The notes beneath the pieces are model-generated. The model worked only from the letters and a program-made list of their open reading frames with translations, did no database searches and was not told the origin of the DNA. 64,000 nt of DNA from Bacteroidia bacterium (GTDB lineage: Bacteria; Bacteroidota; Bacteroidia; Flavobacteriales; Flavobacteriaceae): contig JAUIKY010000001.1 in the NCBI GenBank assembly GCA_030430535.1, positions 62,001-126,000 on the forward strand. Reading direction: 5' to 3'. Shown one piece after another: positions 32,404 to 43,115 of this stretch (position 1 is the first letter of the stretch; each line of letters starts with the position of its first letter). The translations under genes and the position numbers were made by a program.

Positions 32404-34185
32404 ATGAAATTCAAAACATTAATTGGCGAACTGCCCAAAATAGGAATCCGTCCCGTAATTGATGGCCGTTTGGATGGTGTTCGCGAATCGTTGGAAGATA
32501 CTACGATGAATATGGCCAAAAACGCCGCCAAATTTTTAACCGAAAATTTACGTCACGCCGATGGTAGCCCGGTGGAATGCGTTATTTCAGACACCTGCAT
32601 TGGTGGAGTGGCCGAGGCTGCGGCTTCAGCTGACAAATTTTCAAGAGAAGGCGTTGGTGTTAGTTTAACCGTTACGCCATGTTGGTGTTATGGTACGGAA
32701 ACCATCGATATGGACCCTACCATGCCTAAAGCCATTTGGGGATTTAATGGTACTGAACGTCCGGGAGCGGTGTATTTAATGGCGGCATTGGCGGGCCATA
32801 ACCAAAAAGGTATTCCGGCGTTTAGTATTTACGGAAAGGATGTTCAAGATAGTGACGATACCACCATTCCTGAAGACGTTCAGGAAAAACTATTGCTTTT
32901 CGGAAAAGCGGGATTGGCCGTGGCCACTATGAAAGGCAAATCGTATCTCTCGATGGGCTCGGTATCTATGGGAATTGCAGGTTCCATTATTGACGCCGAT
33001 TTCTTCGAAAGTTATTTAGGCATGCGTTGCGAAAACGTCGATATGTCTGAATTCATAAGAAGAATTGAACAAGAAATTTACGATAAAGACGAATACGAAA
33101 AAGCCTTAGCTTGGACGAAAGAAAAATGCAAGGAAGGCAAAAACTATAACCCTTCAGAAAAAGTAAAATCACGGGAAGAATTAGATAAAGACTGGGAGTT
33201 TGTTGTGAAAATGGCCTTGATTGGTCGCGATTTAATGATAGGCAATCCCAAGTTAAAGGAAATTGGTTACGCCGAAGAAGCACAAGGTAAAAACGCCATT
33301 TCAGCCGGATTCCAAGGGCAGCGCCAATGGACCGATTATTTCCCCAATGGCGATTTTATGGAAGCCATTTTAACCTCGTCTTTCGATTGGAACGGCATCC
33401 GCCAACCGTTTATGTTAGCTACCGAAAATGACAGTCTTAACGGTATTTCCATGTTGTTTGGGCATTTGCTAACGGGTGCGGCACAAATCTTTAGCGATGT
33501 ACGTACCTATTGGAGCCCAGAGGCAGTAAAACGAGTAACCGGCCATACCTTAACCGGTGACGCCGCTCATGGATTTATTCATTTGATTAATTCTGGAGCG
33601 TCGGCTTTAGATGGTACTGGCCAGCAAACCATCGACGGTAAACCAGTCATGAAACCTTGGTGGGACATTACGGAAAACGAAGTAGAAAAATGTCTGGAAC
33701 ACACCACTTGGGGACCCGGTATGCGGGAGTATTTTAGAGGCGGAGGTTATTCGTCAACCTTTAAAACCAAAGGTGGCATGCCCATTACCATGTGCCGTAT
33801 CAATTTAGTGAAAGGCATTGGTCCGGTGTTGCAAATCGCCGAAGGGCAAACCATCGAGTTGCCAGAAGAGGTACATAATACATTAAACGAACGTACCAAC
33901 CCGACTTGGCCGACCACTTGGTTCGTGCCTAATTTAACGGGCAATGGACCGTTTAAGGATGTGTACAGCGTCATGGCCAATTGGGGCGCCAATCACGGTG
34001 CGTTTACTTATGGGCATATTGGGGCCGATTTAATCACTTTAGCATCCATGTTGCGTATTCCTGTGAATATGCATAACGTTTCGGAAGATAAAATTTTTAG
34101 GCCAAGTGCTTGGGCATCCTTCGGAATGGATAAGGAAGGTGCCGATTATCGCGCCTGTGCGACTTATAAAGCGCTTTATGGGTAA
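32404..34185 (+). CDS. fucI: L-fucose isomerase
   Basis: 593 aa; '[35 protein letters not shown]', '[16 protein letters not shown]', '[41 protein letters not shown]', '[15 protein letters not shown]'; full-length FucI pattern. Confidence 0.95.
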   Translation: MKFKTLIGELPKIGIRPVIDGRLDGVRESLEDTTMNMAKNAAKFLTENLRHADGSPVECVISDTCIGGVAEAAASADKFSREGVGVSLTVTPCWCYGTETIDMDPTMPKAIWGFNGTERPGAVYLMAALAGHNQKGIPAFSIYGKDVQDSDDTTIPEDVQEKLLLFGKAGLAVATMKGKSYLSMGSVSMGIAGSIIDADFFESYLGMRCENVDMSEFIRRIEQEIYDKDEYEKALAWTKEKCKEGKNYNPSEKVKSREELDKDWEFVVKMALIGRDLMIGNPKLKEIGYAEEAQGKNAISAGFQGQRQWTDYFPNGDFMEAILTSSFDWNGIRQPFMLATENDSLNGISMLFGHLLTGAAQIFSDVRTYWSPEAVKRVTGHTLTGDAAHGFIHLINSGASALDGTGQQTIDGKPVMKPWWDITENEVEKCLEHTTWGPGMREYFRGGGYSSTFKTKGGMPITMCRINLVKGIGPVLQIAEGQTIELPEEVHNTLNERTNPTWPTTWFVPNLTGNGPFKDVYSVMANWGANHGAFTYGHIGADLITLASMLRIPVNMHNVSEDKIFRPSAWASFGMDKEGADYRACATYKALYG

Positions 34186-34251
34186 AATTATCTGTGGGAC
34201 GTTGTGGGCGTTACCAAAAGTGTCGGGTTTTTCCACTGCAATTCCTAACGC

Positions 34252-34293
34252 AAAAAAAGAGGTTTTCAATTATTTTGAAAGCCTCTTTTTTAA
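34252..34293 (+). terminator. Rho-independent terminator downstream of fucI
   Basis: AAAAAAAGAGGTTTTCAA-TTAT-TTTGAAAGCCTCTTTTTT hairpin followed by T-run. Confidence 0.75.
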
Positions 34294-34422
34294 TTGTCAC
34301 TCATAGGTATTTTAAAAATGTAAAGAATCAATTTACTTGTTCATGTCGTAAGCTTGTCGTAAAAGTGACATGCATAGAAAACAATAACTTAATGTATCTT
34401 TATATTGAAATTAAAAATAAGT

Positions 34423-35031
34423 ATGGAAAACAAAGAGTTCAGTAGAAAACTGAAAAAACTTAGAGAAAGGAAGGGTTTGTCTCAAGAAGAATTAGCTAAT
34501 CTTTCTGGCTTAAGTTTAAGGACAATTCAACGTATGGAAAAAGGTGAAACAAAACCACATGGTGATACGAAAAGAAAAGTTGTTGAAATTCTAGAGTCGC
34601 ATCCAGATATAGACATAGATAATGAATTGAAGACAGATAAAGAGAAAGACATTTTTCAAAAAATGATTATAAAATTTGAATATCCTTTTATCCTTTATAT
34701 CTTATCATTATTTCTATTTTTTATAGGGGTATCAGGAATTAAAGGAATGATTTATTTTGGCTTAATAATTGGATTTCTGTCTATTATATTTCTTGTTATT
34801 TCTACCAAATACCAATTAAAAAATAAGGGTTTTAAAAAGGGGGGTAAATATTTAGTGACAGCTTTTTTCTCTGCTTTTATTTATCTTTTTTTAATAATCT
34901 TATTTATTCCAGGAAAAAGGGTGAGTGTTAGAATAACTAATGGTATACCTACAAGGATTGAAACAAATTTTATCACAGGAAGATCAGATACAACAATTAC
35001 CGTAAAAAAACTATACAAGCATGCTGATTAA
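34423..35031 (+). CDS. XRE-family HTH protein with C-terminal membrane-spanning region
   Basis: 'FSRKLKKLRERKGLSQEELANLSGLSLRTIQRMEKGETKPHGDTKRKVVEIL' HTH_3; three or four hydrophobic segments follow. Start chosen at ATG 34423 (MENKEFS) rather than 34405. Confidence 0.85.
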   Translation: MENKEFSRKLKKLRERKGLSQEELANLSGLSLRTIQRMEKGETKPHGDTKRKVVEILESHPDIDIDNELKTDKEKDIFQKMIIKFEYPFILYILSLFLFFIGVSGIKGMIYFGLIIGFLSIIFLVISTKYQLKNKGFKKGGKYLVTAFFSAFIYLFLIILFIPGKRVSVRITNGIPTRIETNFITGRSDTTITVKKLYKHAD

Positions 35032-35051
35032 ATCCTTGCTTGAAATATTAG

Positions 35052-36521
35052 TCATTTTTTCGGTTTCATTAAAGAAGACACTAAAAATCCCACCAAGAAA
35101 ATAGCAATCGTACCAAAAACAATGGTTAAATAGGTGTGAAACGAGGCACCAAGGCTATCGGGACCAAAAATGCGTTCGGAAACCGTTAACCAAAGAATGA
35201 CTAAAATACCCGCTATCATACCAATAATGGCTCCTGTAGCATTTTTAGTTTTCGAGAACATTCCCAATAAAAACAGCCCCAGCATACCACCACTGAAAAT
35301 GGAAGATAGCTTCCACCAAGCATCCAATGCACTTTTTACATTAATCATGGCAATGGCTATGCTAATCCCGATAATACTGATAATGATGGATGATATATAA
35401 AGCACTTGCATACGCTTTTTATCCGAAGCATCCTGTTTAAAATATTTGTTGTAATAATCGGTTAAAAATACCGTGGCCGAACTGTTAAAACTGGTTGAAA
35501 TGGTACTCATTCCGGCAGCAAAAATAGAGGCAATTAGCAACCCCGTAATTCCTGCAGGTAGGGCGTTTACAATAAAATGCGGAAAAACACGATCGGCTTT
35601 ACTGATGTCCTGCAAAGCTTCAGGCAACACTTCAGCCGAATTATAATACGCGAAAAGTGAGGTGCCGATAAAAAGAAACAGGGCAGAAATGGGTAAGTAG
35701 ATTAAACCACCAATTAATGCCGAACGTTGAGCTTCCTTATCCGATTTTAAAACCATATAGCGTTGCACATAGTTTTGATCGATACCGTAATTTTGAAGGT
35801 TAATAAAAACACCGTAAATTAATACCACCCAAAAGGTGGTTTTATCCCATTCTAAGCTAAAACTTCCTAAGCTGAACTTATTGTTTTCGGCAGCAATTTT
35901 AAAAATTTGTGATGGCCCTTCCGGCATACTAAAAAGCATAAAAACAATACAGGCCAAAGCACCAACTATTAGAATGATACCCTGAATGGCATCGGTCCAT
36001 AGTACGGCCGAAATCCCGCCCAACATAGAATAGGCGGCCACCACCAAGCCTGTAAAAACAATAATGGTGGCGATATCCCATCCGGTTATGGCGTTCAGCG
36101 TAAGCGCCAATAAATATAAAATGGTGCCTATGCGCATCAATTGCGTCAATAAATAACAGAGCGACACATAAATGCGTGCCCACGACCCAAACCGTTGTTC
36201 CATGAATGTGTATGCCGACGGACTATTGATTTTTCGATACAGCGGTACAAAATATTTCACCGCAATAATGGTGGCTATGGGTAGCGACAAACTAAAAACG
36301 AGTGCATTCCAATTACTTTGAAAGGCATTTCCCGGTAAAGCCAAATAACTAATACTACTGACAAAAGTGGCGAAAATGGACATAGTGACCACCCAGCTGG
36401 GTATGTCTTTATTTCCTAAGGTGTAAGATGATGATGTTTTGTTTTTTTTGAAGAAAGAACCGCCAAAAAGGGCAATGCCTCCTATGTAAACAAAAAACAC
36501 TATAATGTCAAGAGTATTCAT
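35052..36521 (-). CDS. SSS family sodium:solute symporter (sialic-acid/sugar-type)
   Basis: 489 aa; 'TLDIIVFFVYIGGIALFGGSFFKKNKTSSSYTLGNKDIPSWVVTMSIFATFVSSISYLALPGNAF', 'LLIASIFAAGMSTISTSFNSSATVFLTDYY'. Confidence 0.9.
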   Translation of the reverse strand: MNTLDIIVFFVYIGGIALFGGSFFKKNKTSSSYTLGNKDIPSWVVTMSIFATFVSSISYLALPGNAFQSNWNALVFSLSLPIATIIAVKYFVPLYRKINSPSAYTFMEQRFGSWARIYVSLCYLLTQLMRIGTILYLLALTLNAITGWDIATIIVFTGLVVAAYSMLGGISAVLWTDAIQGIILIVGALACIVFMLFSMPEGPSQIFKIAAENNKFSLGSFSLEWDKTTFWVVLIYGVFINLQNYGIDQNYVQRYMVLKSDKEAQRSALIGGLIYLPISALFLFIGTSLFAYYNSAEVLPEALQDISKADRVFPHFIVNALPAGITGLLIASIFAAGMSTISTSFNSSATVFLTDYYNKYFKQDASDKKRMQVLYISSIIISIIGISIAIAMINVKSALDAWWKLSSIFSGGMLGLFLLGMFSKTKNATGAIIGMIAGILVILWLTVSERIFGPDSLGASFHTYLTIVFGTIAIFLVGFLVSSLMKPKK

Positions 36522-36577
36522 TAATAATGGGCGTTTAGTTTAGTTGGTAAATTGTAACAAAGAGTGGTGGTGGCACT

Positions 36578-37495
36578 CTATAGCACTTCTGCTATTTGAG
36601 CTTCAATGTCTTTAATATTTTGTTTTACGGCATTGAATTCCTTTTCGTCAAAGCAATGGAAGGGCGGGGCAATATGCTGGTCAATAATCCCCAAAGCTGA
36701 AAGTCCGGCTTTCATACCTTTTAGGTAGCTTGAACCAAAAGCTCCTAAGCTGTAAATCTTTGTTGATACTTCCATAACTAAGTGCTGAAGCTTGGCGATG
36801 CGCTCAAAATCTTTAGCGATAGTGGCATTGTAAAGTTCTACGTAAAGTTTAGGGAACATATTGGCTCCTCCGTTTACGCCACCATGCCCGCCCATTAAAA
36901 CGGTTTGGGCGGTGACTTCTTCTGGTCCCACCAAGAGCGTGAAATCTTTGTGCTTTAATAAATGACACAGTTTTTGAAAATATACAATATTGGCCGAACT
37001 GTCTTTTAAGCCTATAATATTGGGGTGCTCGGCAAGTTTAACGGCAGTATCAATTTCTATGTTTATTTTAGTGTGCGAGGGCATGTTATAAAGGAAAAGG
37101 GGGAGTGGTAGTTGGTCGGCCAAACTCCAATAATATTTGTGAAGTTCTATTTGCCCCATGCCGTAATAAAAAGGAGGCGCTGCAACTACAGCAGAAGCTC
37201 CGGCTTCTTTAGCAATATTTGCCAGATTTAAGCTCTCTTCAATCGAGGTGTCTGAAATACCCACAAATAGCGGTACCCTTCCCTCAACAATTTTGGCACT
37301 TTCTACAATAAATTGCGCTCTGGTTTTATAGCTCAAACTAGTAGCTTCACCAGTTGTGCCCAGAATAAAAAGACCGTGAACGGCGCCTGAAATAATGTGG
37401 TTTATTAAATTGTGAACACCCTTTACATCCAGTGAAAGATTGTCTTGTAACAAAGGTGTTACCATTGGTGGAATAATTCCGTTTACCATGCTCAA
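36578..37495 (-). CDS. Dihydrodipicolinate synthase/N-acetylneuraminate lyase (DapA/NanA) superfamily class I aldolase
   Basis: 305 aa; 'GIIPPMVTPLLQDNLSLDVKGVHNLINHIISGAVHGLFILGTTGEATSLS', 'PLFLYNMPSH', Schiff-base Lys region 'NIIGLKDSSANI', 'GHGGVNGGANMFP'. Confidence 0.9.
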   Translation of the reverse strand: MSMVNGIIPPMVTPLLQDNLSLDVKGVHNLINHIISGAVHGLFILGTTGEATSLSYKTRAQFIVESAKIVEGRVPLFVGISDTSIEESLNLANIAKEAGASAVVAAPPFYYGMGQIELHKYYWSLADQLPLPLFLYNMPSHTKINIEIDTAVKLAEHPNIIGLKDSSANIVYFQKLCHLLKHKDFTLLVGPEEVTAQTVLMGGHGGVNGGANMFPKLYVELYNATIAKDFERIAKLQHLVMEVSTKIYSLGAFGSSYLKGMKAGLSALGIIDQHIAPPFHCFDEKEFNAVKQNIKDIEAQIAEVL

Positions 37496-37733
37496 ATTTT
37501 ATTAGATAGTGAATAGTTGAAATGTACAGACGGTAACTGATTTATAATTAGGCGTTGCCGTGTTTTTCCAAATTTCAATAATTAAACAAAAAGGACTTTA
37601 TAAAATTGATCGGCGTTCAAAAATTACATTGGATAATTGCTAATTTCTTGATATTAGCTTAATATTAACTTTTCGTTAAGAAAGGTTTTGGTTAATACCA
37701 TTGCTAAAAATTAATTAAACTAAATAAAAACGT

Positions 37734-40700
37734 ATGAAAAAAGCAATTTCCAATGCTTTATTTTTGCTGCTTTTCGGTGTGTTTGCACTTTCGGGCTTCT
37801 CTCAAACAGGCGGTAAAAAGGTGGTTTCAGGTACAGTGTTAGATAATTCTAGTGTGCCGTTGCCAGGTGTAAATGTTATTGAAAAGGGAACTAATAATGG
37901 TGCGGTAACCGATTTTGACGGTAATTACAGTATCAGTGTCAATGAAGGGAGCACAATAGTGTTTACCTTTATTGGTATGAAAACTGCCGAAAAGGTAGTG
38001 GGTGATAAAAGTACTATAAATGTAACGCTACAAGAAGATACAGAATCTTTAAGTGAAGTGATTGTAGTGGGGTATGGTGCTCAAAAGCGTGAAGCTGTTA
38101 CTGGTGCCGTTGAAAGTATAAAGGGGGAGGAAATTGAAGACTTACCTGTTGGAAATTTAGCCTCAGCCCTTGTAGGCCGAGTTCTGGGGGTTAGTGTTTC
38201 TGGAGGTCAATCTAGACCTGGTGCTCCCGCACAGATAACTATTCGTAACCCGGTTTCGGGTAATAATATTAGAGCCAAGGACATGTTTGCTACAGATCCA
38301 CTTTATGTTATTGATGGTGTTGTTCAGATTGACCCTAATACAGGTCAAAGTGACCCCACAAGATTTAATAATTTAGATGCTTCGGAGGTAGAAAGTATAT
38401 CTTTCCTTAAAGATGCCTCGGCAGCTATTTATGGCTCAAGAGCAGCACAAGGTGTGGTTTTAGTTACAACTAAACAAGGAAAAAAGGGGCCAGCTAAATT
38501 TTCCTATTCTGGGAACTTTTCGGTTTCAGATGAAACTTATCGTCATGAGATGTTGAACGCTTATGATTTTGCTCGTGTAACTAATATTATTAACGGACCT
38601 AATGGTTTGGGAGCAACTTACGACCCTGCAGACCCCAACCCTGGGGCTACTAATGATGGTGTTTTTTTCTCACCTGCTGAACTTGAGTTTTTTAAAACGA
38701 ATAGTTATAATGCTTTAGATCAATATTGGTCTTCAGCCAGTACGCAGCGACACAACTTGAATGTTAGCGGAGGTAGTGAAGATGCCACATATTTTGGAGG
38801 TATTTCCTATTACACCCAAGATGGTAACTTAGGAACGTTAAACTACGATAGGTGGTCGTTTAGAGCAGGTTCAAATATTAACTTGGCAAAAGGCTTTAAG
38901 GCTGATTTTCAGGTGTCTGGGTATTTTACTGATGAAAGCAAAACAACCAGTAAAGTTGGAAGTGAAAATGTAGAGAACGATTTCAGACAACTTCAAAATA
39001 GAGCGCCCTATTTACCGATGTATATTAATGGGTTACCGGCTGTACAAAATGGATCGTTAGCTGCAGACCTTAGTGGATATCATTATGGTGAAATACAACG
39101 CTTGCAAAATTTAGCTGTTAATACCGATCATAATGTAGCGGTAAACTTAAACGTAGAGTATGAGGTGCCCTTTATAAAAGGGTTAAAATTAAAAGCTAAT
39201 TATGCTCGTCAAATGGCAGCTGGTGGAGGAAACCAAATAGGAGGGAAGTTTTATTTGTATGACTTCTATGGAGCGAATCCAGATGCTGATACAAGTGGTC
39301 CAAACAACGGATTCGGACAAACCTATATCTATTACAGAGATGGTAGCGGTCCTTTGGGAGTAAATGATGTAAAGAGTGAATATTTGGTAGAAAATGGTGA
39401 TAGATTATTGTTGGATAACACTAGAAGCCAAAATGAACAAATACGTTTTCAAACCTCATTCGATAGAGATTTTGGTAAACACAGTGTTTCTGCATTGTTT
39501 GCTGTGGAAAGGGCTGAAAGATACCAAACCAAAGAGCGCATTATTAAATCTGGTGTTCCAGATTGGGCAGATGGAATGCTTTGGCAAGCTACAGGAACAC
39601 TTGATGAACAGAATACATACAATTGGAAATATGAATCTGGGGACTTAGGGCTTATAGGTAGACTTAATTATAATTATGATGGTAAATATTATGCAGAGCT
39701 CTTATTTAGAAGTGATGTTTCTGCCAAATTTGCGCCAGAAAACTATTGGGGAAATTTTTACTCCATTTCAGGAGGTTGGATTATCTCTAAAGAAGATTTC
39801 TTTAAGTCCAATACTATTGATTTTTTAAAGTTTAGAGGTTCGGTTGGTTTTGTAGGTAAGGACGATACTAGAGCATGGCAATGGCGACAAAGTTTTGAAT
39901 ATGATCCTTTGGATTTTAATGGAGCGGTTTTTGGAGGTAATGGTTCATTGTCTGGAGGTTTGGAGCCATCTAGAGCAGCAAATCCAGATATTCGTTGGGG
40001 AAAGGAGCTTAAAACCAATTTTGGACTTGAAGCCCGCTTTTTGGATAACAGGCTATCAGCAAGTGCTGAAACTTTTTATAACATCGGTACAGAATTACTC
40101 GTAAATGTGAATTCAGGAGTGCCTTTTACAGTAGGAGGATCTTCGGCAGCCTCTAATTCTGGTCGTGCAGATACTTGGGGTACAGAGATATCTTTAGGTT
40201 GGGACGATTCAGTTGGTGACGATTTTAGTTATGGTGTTAATTTTAATATAGGTTGGTACCAAAATAATATTATTGAAGGTAATTTTTCAAATGAAGCAAA
40301 CTGGTATCCTTGGCAATCTAATAAGCCCGGTCCTTCAGATATTGGTAAATGGGGTTACGATTACTTAGGCATGTTTAGAACGCAAGGCGATATAGACAGT
40401 TATATTGCTGAAACAGGTGTTACTGAAATTTTGGGTATTGCAGCCGCAGATTTAAAACCAGGTATGTTGTATTATCGAGATGTTCGTGGGGCTTGGGATC
40501 CTGAAACCAGAACGTTTGCACCAAAGGATGGAATTATAAACCAATTTGATCAAATTCAATTACAAAAGCGGGCTAAGGGGCCACAAGGTTTTGATTCAAG
40601 CATTCGTTTACGATACAAACAGTTGAGCTTAAACACTGTTTTAAGCGTTGGTTGGGGCGGTTACCGAGAAGTAGGTAGTGCTAAAACACCATTTATAAGC

Positions 40701-41090
40701 AGTAATATTATTTCAAATTATGAGAATAGGCCAGCATTTTGGGCAAATATGTATGACCCAGAACAAAACCCTACAGGAACTATACCTAACCTTCAAAGAG
40801 CTATAAACCAGGGGTCTCCAGATAGTGATGGTGGAATAAACACTGTGAGTTCTAGTTTTTGGCAAGTTAGTAGCTTTAGTATGATGATGAGGAATATAAA
40901 TTTAAGTTATAGTTTGCCTAAAACACTAACGGACAAAGTAGGTGTAGGAAACTTTAGATTGAATTTGGTAGCAATGAATCCATTCATTTTGTTTAACCCA
41001 TATAAAAAGTATGGATTAAGCCCTTACGGTTCATATAACAGCTATCCGGTATTGAGAACCTATTCCTTGGGTGTTAACATAGGGTTTTAA
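37734..41090 (+). CDS. SusC-like TonB-dependent outer-membrane transporter
   Basis: 1118 aa; signal peptide; 'VVSGTVLDNSSVPLPGVNVIEKGTNNGAVTDFDGNYSI' (CarboxypepD_reg-like), 'LSEVIVVGYGAQKREAVTGAVESIKGEEIEDLPVGNLASALVGRVLGV' plug; 'SISFLKDASAAIYGSRAAQGVVLVTTKQGKKG'. Confidence 0.97.
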   Translation: MKKAISNALFLLLFGVFALSGFSQTGGKKVVSGTVLDNSSVPLPGVNVIEKGTNNGAVTDFDGNYSISVNEGSTIVFTFIGMKTAEKVVGDKSTINVTLQEDTESLSEVIVVGYGAQKREAVTGAVESIKGEEIEDLPVGNLASALVGRVLGVSVSGGQSRPGAPAQITIRNPVSGNNIRAKDMFATDPLYVIDGVVQIDPNTGQSDPTRFNNLDASEVESISFLKDASAAIYGSRAAQGVVLVTTKQGKKGPAKFSYSGNFSVSDETYRHEMLNAYDFARVTNIINGPNGLGATYDPADPNPGATNDGVFFSPAELEFFKTNSYNALDQYWSSASTQRHNLNVSGGSEDATYFGGISYYTQDGNLGTLNYDRWSFRAGSNINLAKGFKADFQVSGYFTDESKTTSKVGSENVENDFRQLQNRAPYLPMYINGLPAVQNGSLAADLSGYHYGEIQRLQNLAVNTDHNVAVNLNVEYEVPFIKGLKLKANYARQMAAGGGNQIGGKFYLYDFYGANPDADTSGPNNGFGQTYIYYRDGSGPLGVNDVKSEYLVENGDRLLLDNTRSQNEQIRFQTSFDRDFGKHSVSALFAVERAERYQTKERIIKSGVPDWADGMLWQATGTLDEQNTYNWKYESGDLGLIGRLNYNYDGKYYAELLFRSDVSAKFAPENYWGNFYSISGGWIISKEDFFKSNTIDFLKFRGSVGFVGKDDTRAWQWRQSFEYDPLDFNGAVFGGNGSLSGGLEPSRAANPDIRWGKELKTNFGLEARFLDNRLSASAETFYNIGTELLVNVNSGVPFTVGGSSAASNSGRADTWGTEISLGWDDSVGDDFSYGVNFNIGWYQNNIIEGNFSNEANWYPWQSNKPGPSDIGKWGYDYLGMFRTQGDIDSYIAETGVTEILGIAAADLKPGMLYYRDVRGAWDPETRTFAPKDGIINQFDQIQLQKRAKGPQGFDSSIRLRYKQLSLNTVLSVGWGGYREVGSAKTPFISSNIISNYENRPAFWANMYDPEQNPTGTIPNLQRAINQGSPDSDGGINTVSSSFWQVSSFSMMMRNINLSYSLPKTLTDKVGVGNFRLNLVAMNPFILFNPYKKYGLSPYGSYNSYPVLRTYSLGVNIGF

Positions 41091-41108
41091 ATTTAAAAAA
41101 GATTTAGC

Positions 41109-43097
41109 ATGAAAAATATAAAAATAAATAACCTGTTTTTACTTTTAAGCTTGGTGTTTTTAAGTAGTTGCAGTACAGATTTTATTGAAGAGAAGAAAAA
41201 TTATCAACAAGTTGAAGCAGAGATTTACCAAGATGAATTTTTAGCCAACTTGTATGTGAATAATTTATATTACCTGTTTTTGCCAGATGGAGATACCAAC
41301 ATGACCATGTGGTCTAAATCTGCGGATGATAATTCTGATATTGCAGGTAGAGGAGATGTGACATTGTTTGCCAAAGCTACTGATGAAGTGGCAGGAAGGG
41401 TTGATATTAACAGAGAGTGGGCTACTATTTCTCCTGTAAATGCTCATTGTTTGTTGAGTTTAGGTCAACCAATTGAAACAAATCCGCAGAATGATGCTTG
41501 GACAAGAATAAGATATTGCAATATATATATCAATAATGTTGACAAGTACGATGGTCTAGAAGAAGATTTTAAAAACCAAGTTAAAGGACAACTTTATTTT
41601 TGGAGAGCATGGCAATATTTTGAATTGTTGAGATTATATGGAGGGATTCCAATTGTTTTAGAAGAACAACCATTAACGGCAAATTCTTCAGTAAACCAAA
41701 CACCAAGAAGTTCAGCAGCAGATGTAGTAAATCAAATTGCAGCTGATTTAGATATGTCCAAAAACTTGTTGGAAAACGCAAGGCCTTATACAGCTGATGA
41801 AGCTGGTAAAATAACAGCTGCTGCTGCAGCTGCTCTTAAGGGGCGTGTATTGCTAACATGGGCGAGTCCGCAATTTAATAGAAATGATGATCAATCGAGG
41901 TGGCAAAGGGCTTATGATGCTAATTTAGAGGCTTACAACTTTTGTTTAGCAAACGGAAAAGGCTTAGACCCAGATTGGCAAAACATGTGGTTTAATGATA
42001 ATGGAATGGAATCCATTTTTGCTTTTGGGTTTAATAATTATAACGATAATGTTGGAGGCATTTCTAAAAATAATAATACAGAGTTCCAATCAAGACCAGA
42101 AGAGCAGGGAGGAAATGCTACTATTTCACCTACAAAAAGTATTGTAGATGCTTTCCCAATGGCAGATGGAACTCCTTATAATCCGAATGGAAATTTAAAT
42201 CACTTTTATAGAAATAGAGATCCTCGTTTCTATCATACATTTGCTTATAATGGTAGCATATGGCCTTACAGGCAAAATCCGAATTATAAATTTTGGACTT
42301 ATAGGTGGTATCCATTAACAGCAGGTGAAGGTAGGCCAGTACTAAGAACAAATAATAGAAACACCAATAATAGGTCGGGTATTTTCTTGAAAAAATTTAC
42401 TAACGATAATTCAAGTAATGTGAATAACTTTACTGATAGTGGAGCTGACTACATGGAAATCCGTTTTGCAGAAGTTGTACTTAATTTAGCCGAATCAGCC
42501 ATTGGTATTAATAATTTATCCGAAGGAAAGAGCTATATTCAAGAGGTGAGAGAAAGAGCAGGTATCCAAAATTTAGATGGGCAATATGGTTTATCTTCAG
42601 TGAATACTAGGGATGAACATTTTGAAGTAGTTATTAACGAAAGAAAAGTCGAATTTGCTTATGAGAATAAACGTTTTCACGATTTAAGACGCTGGTTACT
42701 CTATAATGATTCTTTTGGTACTTGTACTCGTTTAAACCAGACTCCAATCGAGGGTATGAGAAGAAAAGGCTTCTTCATTTTTGCTAAGTCAGATGCGGAT
42801 ACTTATTATGAAAACGGGAGAGCTGTCGATCCATTTTTAGGTAGTGATGCACCAATAATAAACAGAGATACCACATCATACCCATCAGGAGTGAATAGTT
42901 ATGAAGAGTTTGTTGATTATTTGTACGATAACCATTTTGAAGTTGTTGTTAGAGATAACGTTGAATCTCAAGATGATTTTACTTTTAAATGGTACAATGA
43001 GTATTATTTCTTTGGTGTTTATCAAGATTTGGTTGAATCAGCACCTTATTTACAACAAACACAGGGTTGGGGCGGTTCATTTGTGCCTTATAACTAG
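41109..43097 (+). CDS. SusD/RagB-like outer-membrane glycan-binding lipoprotein
   Basis: 662 aa; lipobox 'LVFLSSCSTD'; 'GQLYFWRAWQYFELLRLYGGIPIVLEEQPL', 'AAAAALKGRVLLTWASPQFNR', 'YMEIRFAEVVLNLAESAI', 'VINERKVEFAYENKRFHDLRRW'. Confidence 0.97.
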   Translation: MKNIKINNLFLLLSLVFLSSCSTDFIEEKKNYQQVEAEIYQDEFLANLYVNNLYYLFLPDGDTNMTMWSKSADDNSDIAGRGDVTLFAKATDEVAGRVDINREWATISPVNAHCLLSLGQPIETNPQNDAWTRIRYCNIYINNVDKYDGLEEDFKNQVKGQLYFWRAWQYFELLRLYGGIPIVLEEQPLTANSSVNQTPRSSAADVVNQIAADLDMSKNLLENARPYTADEAGKITAAAAAALKGRVLLTWASPQFNRNDDQSRWQRAYDANLEAYNFCLANGKGLDPDWQNMWFNDNGMESIFAFGFNNYNDNVGGISKNNNTEFQSRPEEQGGNATISPTKSIVDAFPMADGTPYNPNGNLNHFYRNRDPRFYHTFAYNGSIWPYRQNPNYKFWTYRWYPLTAGEGRPVLRTNNRNTNNRSGIFLKKFTNDNSSNVNNFTDSGADYMEIRFAEVVLNLAESAIGINNLSEGKSYIQEVRERAGIQNLDGQYGLSSVNTRDEHFEVVINERKVEFAYENKRFHDLRRWLLYNDSFGTCTRLNQTPIEGMRRKGFFIFAKSDADTYYENGRAVDPFLGSDAPIINRDTTSYPSGVNSYEEFVDYLYDNHFEVVVRDNVESQDDFTFKWYNEYYFFGVYQDLVESAPYLQQTQGWGGSFVPYN

Positions 43098-43115
43098 TAG
43101 ATAATTACATATATG

